64,000 nt of DNA from the NCBI GenBank assembly GCA_965261055.1, contig OZ253440.1:992001-1056000 (forward strand), given 5' to 3'. The notes under the pieces are model-generated. The model was not told the DNA's origin and ran no database searches. It was given only the letters and a program-made list of their open reading frames with translations. Position numbers and translations under genes: made by a program. The stretch is from G965261055 sp965261055 [NCBI: Fibrobacteria bacterium] (GTDB lineage Bacteria > Fibrobacterota > Fibrobacteria > UBA11236). Below, one piece after another: positions 9,896 to 18,991 of the stretch. Numbering within the stretch: position 1 is the stretch's first letter; every line of letters begins with the position of its first letter.

Positions 9896-10999
9896 CTATT
9901 TCAATTGATTTTTTTTGGTTCTTGTTTTTGAAACAGACTCCCTCCTGATAAGTTTTTTTTGACTTATTTTAAACAATGTTTTCATTCTTTCCGTTTGATG
10001 TAAACGACCTAGACTATCAATCACTAAGACTTCTATTTTTAATCTTTCCGCTTCTAAAAAAACTTGTTCTAAAGGCAACAAAAACAAAAATGTGGCATAA
10101 AAATCAGCAAATAAAGGTTCTTTTGCTAATACAGTTAAACTTAACTTATCTGTAATAGATTCTCCAGTAAAAGGGTTTATAATATGATTTCGTGTCTTAC
10201 CTTTATCTACCACAAATTTTTCATAGACTCCTGAAGTCGCTAAACCTTGGTAGTCCAAAGGTAAAGTTAGTATACCAAGATACTCATCATAGTGTGTTGA
10301 CTTAGGATTCCTAATTCCCACTCTCCAGAGTTCTTGTTCAGTATTCAAACCCTTATAATAGATATCACCACCAGCATTAATTAAAAAATTCTGAACAGCT
10401 TTCTCTTCTAAAATTTGACCTAGTTCTAATAATGCTAAGCCTTTACTAACTCCTCCCAAAGTAAGTCTTAATGAATCGTAAAGACTTGTTATCTCTCCTG
10501 CATTTGCATCATAGAAATAATACTTTCCATTCAAACGACGCTTTATTCTTGCTTTAGATTTTAATTTTGGACGACCTGCATCAACAGTGCCTTGATATAA
10601 TAACTTATAATAATAAAGCCATTCTGCAACACCAATTTGAAAAGGGCTAACTAAACCATAATGATTTGAATAATTTTGATTTTCTAATTGAATAAAATTT
10701 AGTAGTTTTTGTTGATAAGAATTCAAAGGAACACGGGTGTTTTTAAAAGAACGACTTAAAACATCAAAAGCATTTTCAGGAAATTGATCACTAAGTGCAG
10801 AATCATATGTTTCTAAAAACACATCCATTTTATCACGAATTTTTTGAAGTGCTCCACCTTTGAATTGAATCGTTAACTCAGTGTGTAATGCCGTACGCTG
10901 CCAATGTACCCATTTTAAATTTTTCTCACTATTATGACGTATAATTAAAGCCACGGCTGAAACAAGAACAAGCCAAAATAAAACTCTTTTATAATTCAT
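9896..10999 (-). CDS. apbE: FAD:protein FMN transferase
   Basis: This 367-residue ApbE family protein has an N-terminal membrane anchor (VLFWLVLVSAVALII), so the catalytic domain should lie in the periplasm. Family motifs visible are LGGVSKGLAL, FLINAGGDIYYKG, LATSGVYEKF and NHIINPFTGE. Such enzymes attach FMN to threonine in flavoproteins such as Nqr/Rnf subunits. No partner complex is in the window. The C-terminus is strongly basic. Confidence 0.9.
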   Translation of the reverse strand: MNYKRVLFWLVLVSAVALIIRHNSEKNLKWVHWQRTALHTELTIQFKGGALQKIRDKMDVFLETYDSALSDQFPENAFDVLSRSFKNTRVPLNSYQQKLLNFIQLENQNYSNHYGLVSPFQIGVAEWLYYYKLLYQGTVDAGRPKLKSKARIKRRLNGKYYFYDANAGEITSLYDSLRLTLGGVSKGLALLELGQILEEKAVQNFLINAGGDIYYKGLNTEQELWRVGIRNPKSTHYDEYLGILTLPLDYQGLATSGVYEKFVVDKGKTRNHIINPFTGESITDKLSLTVLAKEPLFADFYATFLFLLPLEQVFLEAERLKIEVLVIDSLGRLHQTERMKTLFKISQKKLIRRESVSKTRTKKNQLK

Positions 11000-11039
11000 A
11001 AGTAAAATTAATTAAATTTAATTCTACAAAAATACATTT

Positions 11040-11486
11040 TTAGGATTCATCCATAGCCTCAAGCCAATCTTTTTGACTATTCACAAAATGCCGAAACTTG
11101 ATGAAGTAATCTTTTCTTTGACTGCGAAGATAATTAATATCTTTCTTAAGCTGATTCATTTGGTCTTCATAATCGTTTTTCTGTGCAAACGCTTTGTTAT
11201 AAGCCTCATCAATAATAATTTGGGCTTCGCGGTTAGCATCTTTTTTCTTTTCTTCTATCAAATTTTGCATCATTAATGCAGATTCCTGTATAGAAGACTC
11301 TAATTGCTGAAAGCTTTCAAGTTTCGCTTGTAAAATTTTTATTTTAGATTGTAGTTCTGTTTTTTCGGATACATGTTTTTCTAAAGTTTGAACTATAATT
11401 TCCAAAATTGAATTAACTTCATCAACACTATAACCTCTTAAAGTTTTAGAAAAGTCTATCTTTTTAATCTCTATTGGAGTAATCAT
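11040..11486 (-). CDS. DivIVA-domain coiled-coil protein
   Basis: This 148-residue protein starts ITPIEIKKIDFSKTLRGYS, the N-terminal membrane-binding crossed-loop motif of DivIVA/GpsB proteins (F-x-x-x-L-R-G-Y). A long coiled coil runs from about residue 35 to the end. It follows yggT by 12 bases, echoing the yggS-yggT(-sepF)-divIVA order of other bacteria, so a role in division-site or polar organisation is likely by family and context. Confidence 0.83.
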   Translation of the reverse strand: MITPIEIKKIDFSKTLRGYSVDEVNSILEIIVQTLEKHVSEKTELQSKIKILQAKLESFQQLESSIQESALMMQNLIEEKKKDANREAQIIIDEAYNKAFAQKNDYEDQMNQLKKDINYLRSQRKDYFIKFRHFVNSQKDWLEAMDES

Positions 11487-11498
11487 AAATTGATTCTT

Positions 11499-11744
11499 TT
11501 AGAATAACCACATTAAAATTATACTCAACAATCGAATCATTATAATTCCTACCAAGTAACTCAAATCTAGTTTCCCGAAAGATGGAATAATACCTTTTAA
11601 AGGAACAATCACAGGATCTGTTACTTTTTCAATCTTATAAAACCAATGTCTATCTTCTAAATTGGGAAGGAATGCTTTTACAAACCCTCGAATTAAGACA
11701 AGGATAATCATTGTCCACGATAAAGCATTAATAATGTAATCCAT
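11499..11744 (-). CDS. YggT family membrane protein
   Basis: This 81-residue protein has two hydrophobic segments flanking a conserved loop. The N-terminal helix (IINALSWTMIILVLIRGFV) and the PVIVPLKGIIP stretch followed by LDLSYLVGIIMIRLL fit one YggT repeat. It begins immediately after yggS ends, so the two are co-transcribed. Function in osmotic or division-related processes is suggested only by the family. Confidence 0.82.
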   Translation of the reverse strand: MDYIINALSWTMIILVLIRGFVKAFLPNLEDRHWFYKIEKVTDPVIVPLKGIIPSFGKLDLSYLVGIIMIRLLSIILMWLF

Positions 11745-12455
11745 CTATACCTTTGTGTTAAATAAAACTGTTCCTAATCGGATATAATCCGATCCTTCTT
11801 CAATAGCCACTTCGTAATCTTGACTCATTCCCATAGATAGAAAATTAAACGCATTTTTCATAGAGGATTTTTGTTGAATTTCATTTAGTATTTTTTTCAT
11901 TTCACTAAAAACAACTCTGTTTTGATTTGCATCCTCTACACGCGGTGCAATATTCATTAATCCTATATAATTTAGATATTGAGAATTTTTCAAATCTTGA
12001 ACAATAGCGTTTAAATTAGCAGATGAAAAACCATATTTTGTTTTTTCATTTGCAATATTGACTTGTAAAAAAACACTTCTTTCCTGCTTATAATTTTCAC
12101 AATAAGTATGAATTTTATCCAATAGTTTTAAAGAATCAACAGAATGAATCACTTTTGCCAAAGGAAGTATTTTATTCACTTTATTAGTTTGTAAATGCCC
12201 AATAAAATGTAATTCTCGTTTAGGGTCTTCAAAAAAAGTTTGTTTTTCTAAAACCTCTTGAACTTTATTCTCTCCAAATAAAGAAAGTCCACAATTCTCA
12301 ATCATTTTCATTTGATCTATCGTTCTAGTTTTAGAAACAGCTATTAAATGTATTTTTTTTGGGTCTCTACTTACTCTTTGACAGGTAGAAATAATAGAGT
12401 TTTTAATATTTTTATAATGTTTTAATAGGACTTCTTCTTGAACTTCACTATGCAT
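11745..12455 (-). CDS. yggS: Pyridoxal phosphate homeostasis protein (YggS/PLPBP)
   Basis: This 236-residue TIM-barrel PLP-binding protein carries the signature HLIAVSKT with the PLP-linking lysine, HFIGHLQTNK, and a C-terminal LSMGMSQDYEVAI that binds the phosphate. It controls free PLP and amino-acid balance and has no known catalytic activity. The start ATG overlaps the end of clpX by 8 bases, indicating translational coupling. Confidence 0.93.
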   Translation of the reverse strand: MHSEVQEEVLLKHYKNIKNSIISTCQRVSRDPKKIHLIAVSKTRTIDQMKMIENCGLSLFGENKVQEVLEKQTFFEDPKRELHFIGHLQTNKVNKILPLAKVIHSVDSLKLLDKIHTYCENYKQERSVFLQVNIANEKTKYGFSSANLNAIVQDLKNSQYLNYIGLMNIAPRVEDANQNRVVFSEMKKILNEIQQKSSMKNAFNFLSMGMSQDYEVAIEEGSDYIRLGTVLFNTKV

Positions 12456-13698
12456 TATAACGCACTTTAGAAGGGTTTAAAATTGTTTCTTCTGTGATAG
12501 TACATTGCTTAACTTCCTTCTTTGAAAAAAGTTCAAACATAATAGGAGTCAGACTTTTTTCTAAAATAGAACGTAATCCTCTCGCTCCCATTTTTTTTTC
12601 AGCTGCCATCTGTACGATCTTTTTCAAAGATTTTTTTTCAAACTTTAGTTGTATTCCGTCCAAATGAAACAATTCTTGATATTGCTTTATTAAGGAATTT
12701 TTGGGTTCAACTAAAATCTGCAACAAATGCTCTTCCTCTAAATCATGTAAAGCTGCCACAGCAGGAATACGGCCTATTAATTCTGGTATTAAACCAAACT
12801 GAATGAGATCTTGAGGTTCAACTAACGCAAAAACATTTTCTTTTGTTTCTCTAACATTTTGTTTTTGAGTGGAATCAGTTGAAAAACCCATTGAAGAAAC
12901 TTTCATTCTCCGTTGTACAATCTCATCTAAACCTTGAAAAGCTCCACCACAAATAAACAAGATTTGACTTGTATCAACTTTAACTAGAGGCTGATCAGGA
13001 TGTTTTCTTCCTCCTTGTGGAGGCACAGAACAAATTGTTCCTTCTAGAATTTTAAGTAAAGCTTGTTGAACTCCTTCACCAGAAACATCTCTAGTAATAG
13101 AAGGATTCGCTCCAGCTGTTCGTGCAATTTTATCAAATTCGTCAATGTAAATAATACCGCTTTGAGTTTTAGCAACATCGTAATCTGCCGCTTGTAATAG
13201 ACACACAACAATGCTTTCAACATCATCACCAACATAGCCAGCTTCCGTTAATGTTGTTGCATCCGCTATTGTAAAAGGAACATCTAAAAGACGGGCAATA
13301 GAGCGAGCTAACAAAGTTTTACCGATCCCTGTAGGACCTAAAAAAAGAAGGTTTGATTTGTCTATTTCCACATCATGATTATCTTCTGACCTATATAATA
13401 ATCGTTTGTAATGATTATAAACAGCAACAGACAACATAATTTTGACTTCATTTTGACCAATTACAAATTGATCCAAATGTTCTTTAATTTGTGGGGGTTT
13501 AGGTAGTTTTTTAAAATTTTGTTGGGTTGTTTGTTCAATTTTTTTTTCAGAACCCAAAACAGTCTGGCAGGTTTCTACACATGCTGTACAAATTAAAACA
13601 GAACCACCATCCATTCCGCTACTGATTAAACGATTTTTCTCGCTAGCCTTTGCACCGCAAAAAGAACATTTTTGGGTTACAACCGATCCATCATTCAT
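12448..13698 (-). CDS. clpX: ATP-dependent Clp protease ATP-binding subunit ClpX
   Basis: This 416-residue AAA+ unfoldase has an N-terminal zinc domain (CSFCGAKA at the start, then CTACVETC), Walker A GPTGIGKT, the pore loop GYVG, Walker B IIYIDEFDKIA, and GRIPAVAAL of the C-terminal small domain. It feeds substrates to ClpP. Its start overlaps the clpP stop by one base, so tig-clpP-clpX form the usual operon. Confidence 0.97.
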   Translation of the reverse strand: MNDGSVVTQKCSFCGAKASEKNRLISSGMDGGSVLICTACVETCQTVLGSEKKIEQTTQQNFKKLPKPPQIKEHLDQFVIGQNEVKIMLSVAVYNHYKRLLYRSEDNHDVEIDKSNLLFLGPTGIGKTLLARSIARLLDVPFTIADATTLTEAGYVGDDVESIVVCLLQAADYDVAKTQSGIIYIDEFDKIARTAGANPSITRDVSGEGVQQALLKILEGTICSVPPQGGRKHPDQPLVKVDTSQILFICGGAFQGLDEIVQRRMKVSSMGFSTDSTQKQNVRETKENVFALVEPQDLIQFGLIPELIGRIPAVAALHDLEEEHLLQILVEPKNSLIKQYQELFHLDGIQLKFEKKSLKKIVQMAAEKKMGARGLRSILEKSLTPIMFELFSKKEVKQCTITEETILNPSKVRYNA

Positions 13699-14279
13699 TA
13701 TGACTGTGGTTGCAAAATTTCATCAACTAAGCCAAAATTTTTAGCTTCTTGAGGGCTCATATAAAGATCACGATCCGTAGCTTTCTCAACTTCTTCGACC
13801 GTTCGACCTGTTGATTCTGATAAAATTGTATTCATATCTTTTTTAATACGAATGATTTCTTTAGCTTGAATTTGAATATCGGTAGATTGACCCGTAGTAG
13901 CACCTAAAGGCTGATGTAACATTACCTTACCATGAGGTAGTATAAATCGTTTACCTAGTGCACCTGCACCTAATAACACTGCAGCCATACTCGCAGCAAT
14001 ACCAACACAAATTGTTTGTACAGCTGGACGCACATGCTTAATTGTATCGTAGATTGCTAATCCAGAAGAAACCAATCCTCCTGGAGAATTAATATACAGA
14101 ATGATATCTTTTTCAGCATCATCGTGTTCCAAAAATATCATTTGAGCAATAATTGTATTCGCAACAATATCATTAACTTCAGTACCGATGAAAATAATCC
14201 TTTCTTTTAGTAAACGAGAATAAATATCATAGGCTCTTTCAACTCGACCTGTTGATTCAATTACTGTTGGGACATACAT
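13698..14279 (-). CDS. clpP: ATP-dependent Clp protease proteolytic subunit
   Basis: This 193-residue serine protease subunit has the catalytic triad at Ser97 (GIAASMAA), His122 (MLHQP) and Asp171 (RDLYMSP), the same positions as mature E. coli ClpP. It assembles as tetradecamers with ClpX. It sits directly after the trigger factor gene with one base between them. Confidence 0.97.
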   Translation of the reverse strand: MYVPTVIESTGRVERAYDIYSRLLKERIIFIGTEVNDIVANTIIAQMIFLEHDDAEKDIILYINSPGGLVSSGLAIYDTIKHVRPAVQTICVGIAASMAAVLLGAGALGKRFILPHGKVMLHQPLGATTGQSTDIQIQAKEIIRIKKDMNTILSESTGRTVEEVEKATDRDLYMSPQEAKNFGLVDEILQPQS

Positions 14280-14280
14280 C

Positions 14281-15543
14281 TTATTCCCCCTCTTTGATAT
14301 CTAATAAAAAATTAAGCGTATTTTTCATTTTTAGTTCTTCTCGGATTTCGTTTACACGACCATTCTGTCTTAAGGAATTTTTAATTTTTTCAAAAGGCAT
14401 ATTCCACTGAGTTGCCATTTGTTTAATATTTTCATCAACCTCCACTTGAGTTACCTTAATTTTTTCTTTTTGAGCAATATTTTGAAGAATTTTATATCGC
14501 TTTAAAGCAAAAATGGCTTCAGATTCTAAAGCTTTTTTTTGAACCTTTGGTAACCGATCTAAATCATCATCAGTCATTTCTTGTTTTTGATTAGACTGCA
14601 ATTGCATTTTCATATAATGACTAATTCTAGCTTGAGGTAAGTCAAATTGGTTATGATCTAAAATTTTACGAATAACCTCATCTTGAGAACTCTGTAATGA
14701 TTTTTGTTCTTTAGTATTTTGTAAATGTTTTTGTATGCTTTCTCGTAATTTATCTAAAGACTCCACACCCATTTTTTTTGCCATCTCATCGTTCAGTTCT
14801 GGCAAAATGAGTTCTTTAATAGCTTTCACTTTTAAAATATAAATGGCTTTTTTATTACGGAAACTTTCTATCTCGTAATCTTTAGAATATTTAAATTTTA
14901 CTTTAACTTCTTTATCAACTGTAACACCTATTAGAGCATCATCAAATTCTTTAATTTTTTGCACACCTATTTCAATGCGAAATTCAGGTTTTGAAATTTC
15001 TTGTTTTTCTCCATCAAGTTGGATTTCGGTATAAACACCAATGACTAGGTGTCCTTTTTCAGCTTTTGTAGTGACCTCTTTTTCTTCAGCCATACTTTTT
15101 GCATAGTTATTTAACTCTTTCTCAATATCTGCTGATGAAGCCTCTTGAGCTTTTTTAATCTTAATTCCTAAGTTTTTATAATTTTCTATTTCAACATCTT
15201 GATCGATTTCAACAGCAACATTAAGAGTGATTGGGTCAACATTTTCAAAAAGCAAATCTTTAACATCTTTAATTGCAATTGGTTGTATTTTTTCTTTTTT
15301 ACAGGCCTCGTCAATACTAGTATGTACTACTTTTTCTAGAGCTTCACCTTTGAGACTCTCTGAAAATTTTTCTAAAATAACTCGTTTAGGTACTTTTCCT
15401 TTTCGGAAACCTTTAAGTTGAACTTTTTTACTACAATCTTTGATTTTGTTTTCAAATTCATCGTCAAAGTAACTCTGAGGTATTTCTATAAAAACTTGTT
15501 TTTCAACTGATGAGATATCTTTAGTTTTAGTTTGTAAGTTCAT
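14281..15543 (-). CDS. tig: Trigger factor
   Basis: This 420-residue ribosome-associated chaperone and peptidyl-prolyl isomerase has the ribosome-docking loop FRKGKVPKRVI (G-F-R-x-G-K-x-P) at about residues 42-55. A middle PPIase domain and a long helical C-terminal arm follow. The ATG at 15543 (MNLQTKTKDIS) is chosen. The reading frame stays open further upstream, but that part would overlap the tRNA gene and encodes no conserved sequence. Position before clpP-clpX is the classical arrangement. Confidence 0.93.
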   Translation of the reverse strand: MNLQTKTKDISSVEKQVFIEIPQSYFDDEFENKIKDCSKKVQLKGFRKGKVPKRVILEKFSESLKGEALEKVVHTSIDEACKKEKIQPIAIKDVKDLLFENVDPITLNVAVEIDQDVEIENYKNLGIKIKKAQEASSADIEKELNNYAKSMAEEKEVTTKAEKGHLVIGVYTEIQLDGEKQEISKPEFRIEIGVQKIKEFDDALIGVTVDKEVKVKFKYSKDYEIESFRNKKAIYILKVKAIKELILPELNDEMAKKMGVESLDKLRESIQKHLQNTKEQKSLQSSQDEVIRKILDHNQFDLPQARISHYMKMQLQSNQKQEMTDDDLDRLPKVQKKALESEAIFALKRYKILQNIAQKEKIKVTQVEVDENIKQMATQWNMPFEKIKNSLRQNGRVNEIREELKMKNTLNFLLDIKEGE

Positions 15544-15570
15544 AAACCCTACTATTAAAGTGAAAATTTC

Positions 15571-15652
15571 TGCAAAAGGGGGGATTTGAACCCCCACACC
15601 CGAAAGTGCTAGATCCTAAGTCTAGTGCGTCTACCAATTCCGCCACTTTTGC
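15571..15652 (-). tRNA. tRNA-Leu (anticodon UAG)
   Basis: The minus strand folds as an 82-nt class II tRNA. The acceptor stem is GCAAAAG/CTTTTGC with discriminator A, the D arm contains GGTAGAC, and the anticodon stem is CTAGA with loop CTTAGGA. A short variable arm and TTCAAATCC in the T loop follow. No CCA is encoded. It lies between the tig operon (same strand) and the left end of the accessory island, with the island on its 5' side. Confidence 0.95.
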
Positions 15653-15789
15653 AAGAAAAACTAAATTTATTAGAAAACTGTCAAAATTTCAATCTTTAAT
15701 GGTAATCTATCTTATTTTTTAGATTTTTTGAAGAGAAAAAATAATTAAGGCTTGTTTATAATTAACAATTTTCAATGAAAACACAAACA

Positions 15790-15923
15790 ATAAATTGAAA
15801 TTATTAATTATGCAATTTTATACAAATGCCGTTGAAAATCGATAAACATTTCTCTAATTGATTGTATATTTCCACCTAATTTTGCAATTCCGTCTTCTTG
15901 TGATTGAAACTTACTTTTTAATA
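15790..15923. repeat. Direct repeat: truncated copy of the hsdR 3' end
   Basis: These 134 bases match 21783-21916 (the last codons of hsdR) with three differences that I can see, all C in the hsdR copy and T here. On the minus strand the copy still reads the last HsdR residues, with Glu to Lys and Gly to Asp changes, down to HLYKIA and a stop. It is a scar of a duplicated or deleted hsdR. The rest of 15653-15950 holds no recognisable gene. Confidence 0.9.
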
Positions 15924-15950
15924 TTGTAATAAGCTCAACATTTGCTTTTT

Positions 15951-15993
15951 ATCGTTGGTTTATTTTTTAAGGTGTTTTAGTAGTTCATCAATT
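15951..15993. repeat. Direct repeat: copy of the TPR gene 3' end
   Basis: These 43 bases are identical to 20301-20343. On the minus strand they encode IDELLKHLKK and a stop, the C-terminus of the TPR-membrane protein. Together with 20301-20343 they bracket the receiver-HEPN / GHKL / methyltransferase module. Confidence 0.9.
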
Positions 15994-16127
15994 TTTTGAG
16001 CTTTTGAGCTATATCTACTTTAAAATAAGATCCTTCATTTTATCATCAGTTAAAAAATCTTTATATTTATTTTTAGATAAAACGATATAGGAAAAAGGGC
16101 ATCTAGGGATTTGGGTTACAGATTTTA

Positions 16128-16883
16128 CTAATTTATTTTTTGTTTTAATGCTTCAATCTCTTCTAAAAAATCTAACAAGTTTTTTTCTGAAGGGTTTTTA
16201 TTATGTGCAAATTTGTTTCTTGTTTCTTTTAGCGTCTTAAGTTGTTTTTGTGTGTTTTTATCTACAGACTGATTGTATGTTTTTATTTTTTGATGAAAGT
16301 TCATTTTTATATCTACTTTCTCCAAAATTCTCTCTACTTCTCCTAAATCTTTAAAAGCATCCGATAACAAAATTTTACTCCAAATCAAATTTTCAATTTC
16401 AATTGCTTCACGAATAACCAAATTTCTCAACACGGATTGATGTGATTGCTTTACAATATCTTCTTTTATTTCCTTGTCGTGTAAGGATGAAAATTTCTTG
16501 TCATCTTCTTCTGTTTTTTCTTCCTCTTTTATTTCAGGCGTAAACTTAAGATATTTACAAAAATCGTCTTCATATTTTTTAAATTCTTCTAAATGAGAAG
16601 TGTTGATAATGATACATATATCTTTATTTTCAGTAAAACTTTTTACAATGCCAGCAAGAGTTGCTACTGCATTTTTATTATCAAGTGAAGAAATTCCTCT
16701 ATTCTCCAAATGCAAATCCAAACAGATGTATTTTAAATTCTTAAAAGGCAACCTTTCTTTATCACTACTCGGTAAATATTTGTCTCCATCAGAATAAAAA
16801 CAACGTATATGTTCTTTTTGGAGAGCGCGAAATGTATCGTTTATCTCTTCAAAATGATCGTCAATAAATAAAACATCGTACAT
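16128..16883 (-). CDS. Receiver domain fused to a HEPN-like domain (candidate effector)
   Basis: In this 251-residue protein, residues 1 to about 125 look like a two-component receiver: acidic pair Asp8-Asp9, phospho-acceptor candidate Asp56 in YICLDLHLEN, and a Thr after the CIIIN strand. After an acidic/lysine linker the C-terminal part is all-helical and carries ETRNKFAHN, an R-x4-H motif (Arg222, His227) typical of HEPN ribonuclease or HEPN-like domains. It starts 2 bases after the GHKL ATPase gene. The stop follows an A6 run. One extra A would extend the protein about 40 residues (NKLVKSVTQIPRCPFSYIVL and so on, to 16015), so the true C-terminus may be longer. RNase activity is inferred. 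Confidence 0.68.
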   Translation of the reverse strand: MYDVLFIDDHFEEINDTFRALQKEHIRCFYSDGDKYLPSSDKERLPFKNLKYICLDLHLENRGISSLDNKNAVATLAGIVKSFTENKDICIIINTSHLEEFKKYEDDFCKYLKFTPEIKEEEKTEEDDKKFSSLHDKEIKEDIVKQSHQSVLRNLVIREAIEIENLIWSKILLSDAFKDLGEVERILEKVDIKMNFHQKIKTYNQSVDKNTQKQLKTLKETRNKFAHNKNPSEKNLLDFLEEIEALKQKIN

Positions 16884-16885
16884 AC

Positions 16886-18991
16886 TTATTGTTCCTTAAA
16901 TATTAGTTTAATAATTGCACCATCCTTAAAATCTGTGGACAATTTTTCTTCTCTAAAATCGCCTTCTACTAACAAGCCCTGATGAGCCTCCATAATGTTA
17001 TCTACCAAATGCAGACCAATTCCCATCGAGCTTTCATCTTTTCTGCCTGTAATAAAAGCCATAATTGCGGATTCAAAATCAATAGTAAATCCCTTGCCGT
17101 TATCTGCTATCACTAAATGGATTTGCTTATCTTTTTTATAGGCTATAATTCTTATTTTTTTATGCTCAATACCCTGATAGTTAAGCCAATAAATAGCGTT
17201 ATCAAATAAATTATTAAGCACACCAATAATTAAATTCCTTTTAACCGATATTTCTATATCTGGTGTCAATTCTTGCTGCACTTCCACCTTATGAAACTCA
17301 AATCTTGCATTAACATTAAAAATTGATTTTTCAATAATTTCTTTTATGCTCACCAGCGAAATCTTTTTATCTAATTTAATAGTATCTTTATAATTATTAA
17401 CTGTGTCTTGCAGGTATTTGGCTATTTTTGGCACGCTTATCCAATCCTTTTCCGCAATGCTACGGTCTAAGTTAGCGATAATTTTTTCAAGTTCATGGAT
17501 AACAATGGTTAGGCTTATTCCCGTATTAGCGGCATTCATAAAAATATCTTTCGTCTTGGCAAAATCTTTAGCAAAGCCATCTAACGTTTTGCTGATTTTT
17601 TCCTTTTCACCTTCCTGTAAATCAGAGCACTCAATAACGTTCTGAATTTTGTTTATTTTGTTTTCAATATTTGCTTTGTTTTCTGGCGGTTCTAGATAAG
17701 TTCGAATAATTTTTGCTTTATCATCTTGACGAAAGTGACTAATAATATCTATGACTTCATCTAATATTTTTTGCAAGGCGGTTAAAGAATCATTATTAAT
17801 AAATCCCTCTCTATTGGTCTTTTCTAACAATCCAGCACTTTCGCTTCTGTTTAACCGAATAGAGGCAAGGATTTGATTAGAGCTTATTTTTCCAGCCGGA
17901 CGATTGACTCTTTTTAAGTCCAACTCCAAAATATCCTGTCCTTTTTCACCATAATTAAACACCCTAAAATTATCCCTATACACTCTAATTCCACCGTTAT
18001 TCTTCATATAATCTTTGGTAAAAGCCTTATCCTTTTTTGACATTTGCTTCTGTGTATTCCATAAGGTATTGTCATAGTCATAGACAAATCCTGAAAAATT
18101 AATTTCACCAATTTCTAATTCTTTATAAACCTTTAATTCTTTATCAAAACTTAATTGTTCATTATTCTTTCCGAGTATTTTTATCAGTAATATAATATCG
18201 TTATTTATATTAATTACTCTTGCATCCACTTTGCCCAAACCCAACCATGGCTTAAAGTTATAGGTGAATTTTGTCACCAAGCCATTTTTAATTGTTACAT
18301 CAAAATCAAACAGAGCGTTATTTCTGATATTATTTACCTGTTCTTTTAAGTCGTTACTAAACAATTCATTGTTTACTTTTAGCGTAATGTTAAATGTTTC
18401 AGTATTACTAAAAGGGGCTATCAAATTCGTTAAATCATTAGAGATTTGCTTAAAATCTTTTTCTGCCCAGTCCTCTTTTAAGTCTTTTATAATAATTTTT
18501 GTTCCTGTTTGGCTATTAAAAACTTTGGGTTCGTTATTCTCCACAACCTCAATAGGTAGCAAATCAGAAAGGCTGTTAGCGGCTTCAAAGTCTCTCCAGC
18601 TAATCTTTAAATAGATTTCTTGATTGTCTTTGGGTTTCGTATAAACCTCAATCAAATGCCCCAGCTTATGGGAACCAAGTCGTCCAACACCTTTCTCTCC
18701 AAGAGGCATTCTCTTAAATTTAGGTGTTAATTCCCCGTTTTTTATGTTGTCTTTCTTGTCGCTTACGCCGGGTTTAAGCCATATATCTTGAATAGTGGAT
18801 AAATCCATTCCACAGCCATCGTCTGTTATGGTTATTTGGTCATTGCTAACTTCTACCTCTACCTTACTGGCATCGGCATCATAAGCATTTTTAACCAACT
18901 CTGACAGAGCAATTTTCTTATCGTGAATTAATTGCTCACCCAAAAGAATGATCAAATTCGGAGAAAATTCAAAATTAAAATTATGCTTCAT
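16886..18991 (-). CDS. Dual GHKL ATPase, MORC/Hsp90-like N-terminus plus histidine-kinase-like C-terminus
   Basis: This 701-residue protein has two ATP sites. The N-terminal one has Glu31/Asn35 in ALSELVKNAYDADA, G1 box DDGCGM (Asp58) and G2 box GEKGVGRLGSHKLG, as in MORC, MutL and Hsp90 relatives. The C-terminal one has LLNNLFDNAIYW-like N box (read as NNLFDNAIYW), IADNGKGF and SSMGIGLHLV, as in histidine kinases. Just before it, VIHELEKIIANLDRS resembles a dimerisation helix with candidate phospho-His499. It overlaps the methyltransferase gene by 4 bases and is followed after 2 bases by the receiver-HEPN gene. I infer a cytosolic sensor that could phosphorylate that receiver. No membrane segments are visible. 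Confidence 0.75.
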   Translation of the reverse strand: MKHNFNFEFSPNLIILLGEQLIHDKKIALSELVKNAYDADASKVEVEVSNDQITITDDGCGMDLSTIQDIWLKPGVSDKKDNIKNGELTPKFKRMPLGEKGVGRLGSHKLGHLIEVYTKPKDNQEIYLKISWRDFEAANSLSDLLPIEVVENNEPKVFNSQTGTKIIIKDLKEDWAEKDFKQISNDLTNLIAPFSNTETFNITLKVNNELFSNDLKEQVNNIRNNALFDFDVTIKNGLVTKFTYNFKPWLGLGKVDARVININNDIILLIKILGKNNEQLSFDKELKVYKELEIGEINFSGFVYDYDNTLWNTQKQMSKKDKAFTKDYMKNNGGIRVYRDNFRVFNYGEKGQDILELDLKRVNRPAGKISSNQILASIRLNRSESAGLLEKTNREGFINNDSLTALQKILDEVIDIISHFRQDDKAKIIRTYLEPPENKANIENKINKIQNVIECSDLQEGEKEKISKTLDGFAKDFAKTKDIFMNAANTGISLTIVIHELEKIIANLDRSIAEKDWISVPKIAKYLQDTVNNYKDTIKLDKKISLVSIKEIIEKSIFNVNARFEFHKVEVQQELTPDIEISVKRNLIIGVLNNLFDNAIYWLNYQGIEHKKIRIIAYKKDKQIHLVIADNGKGFTIDFESAIMAFITGRKDESSMGIGLHLVDNIMEAHQGLLVEGDFREEKLSTDFKDGAIIKLIFKEQ

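Noticed and set aside
15544-15597. N-terminal extension of trigger factor
   Set aside because: It overlaps the tRNA-Leu gene and precedes the conserved start; translation there is unlikely.
15571-15652. tRNA-Leu as a phage-type attachment site for the island
   Set aside because: The island is on the 5' side, no copy of the tRNA 3' end is seen at the other border, and no integrase is present.
18264-18614. Plus-strand open frame of 116 codons
   Set aside because: Antisense shadow of the GHKL ATPase gene, with biased composition and no motif.
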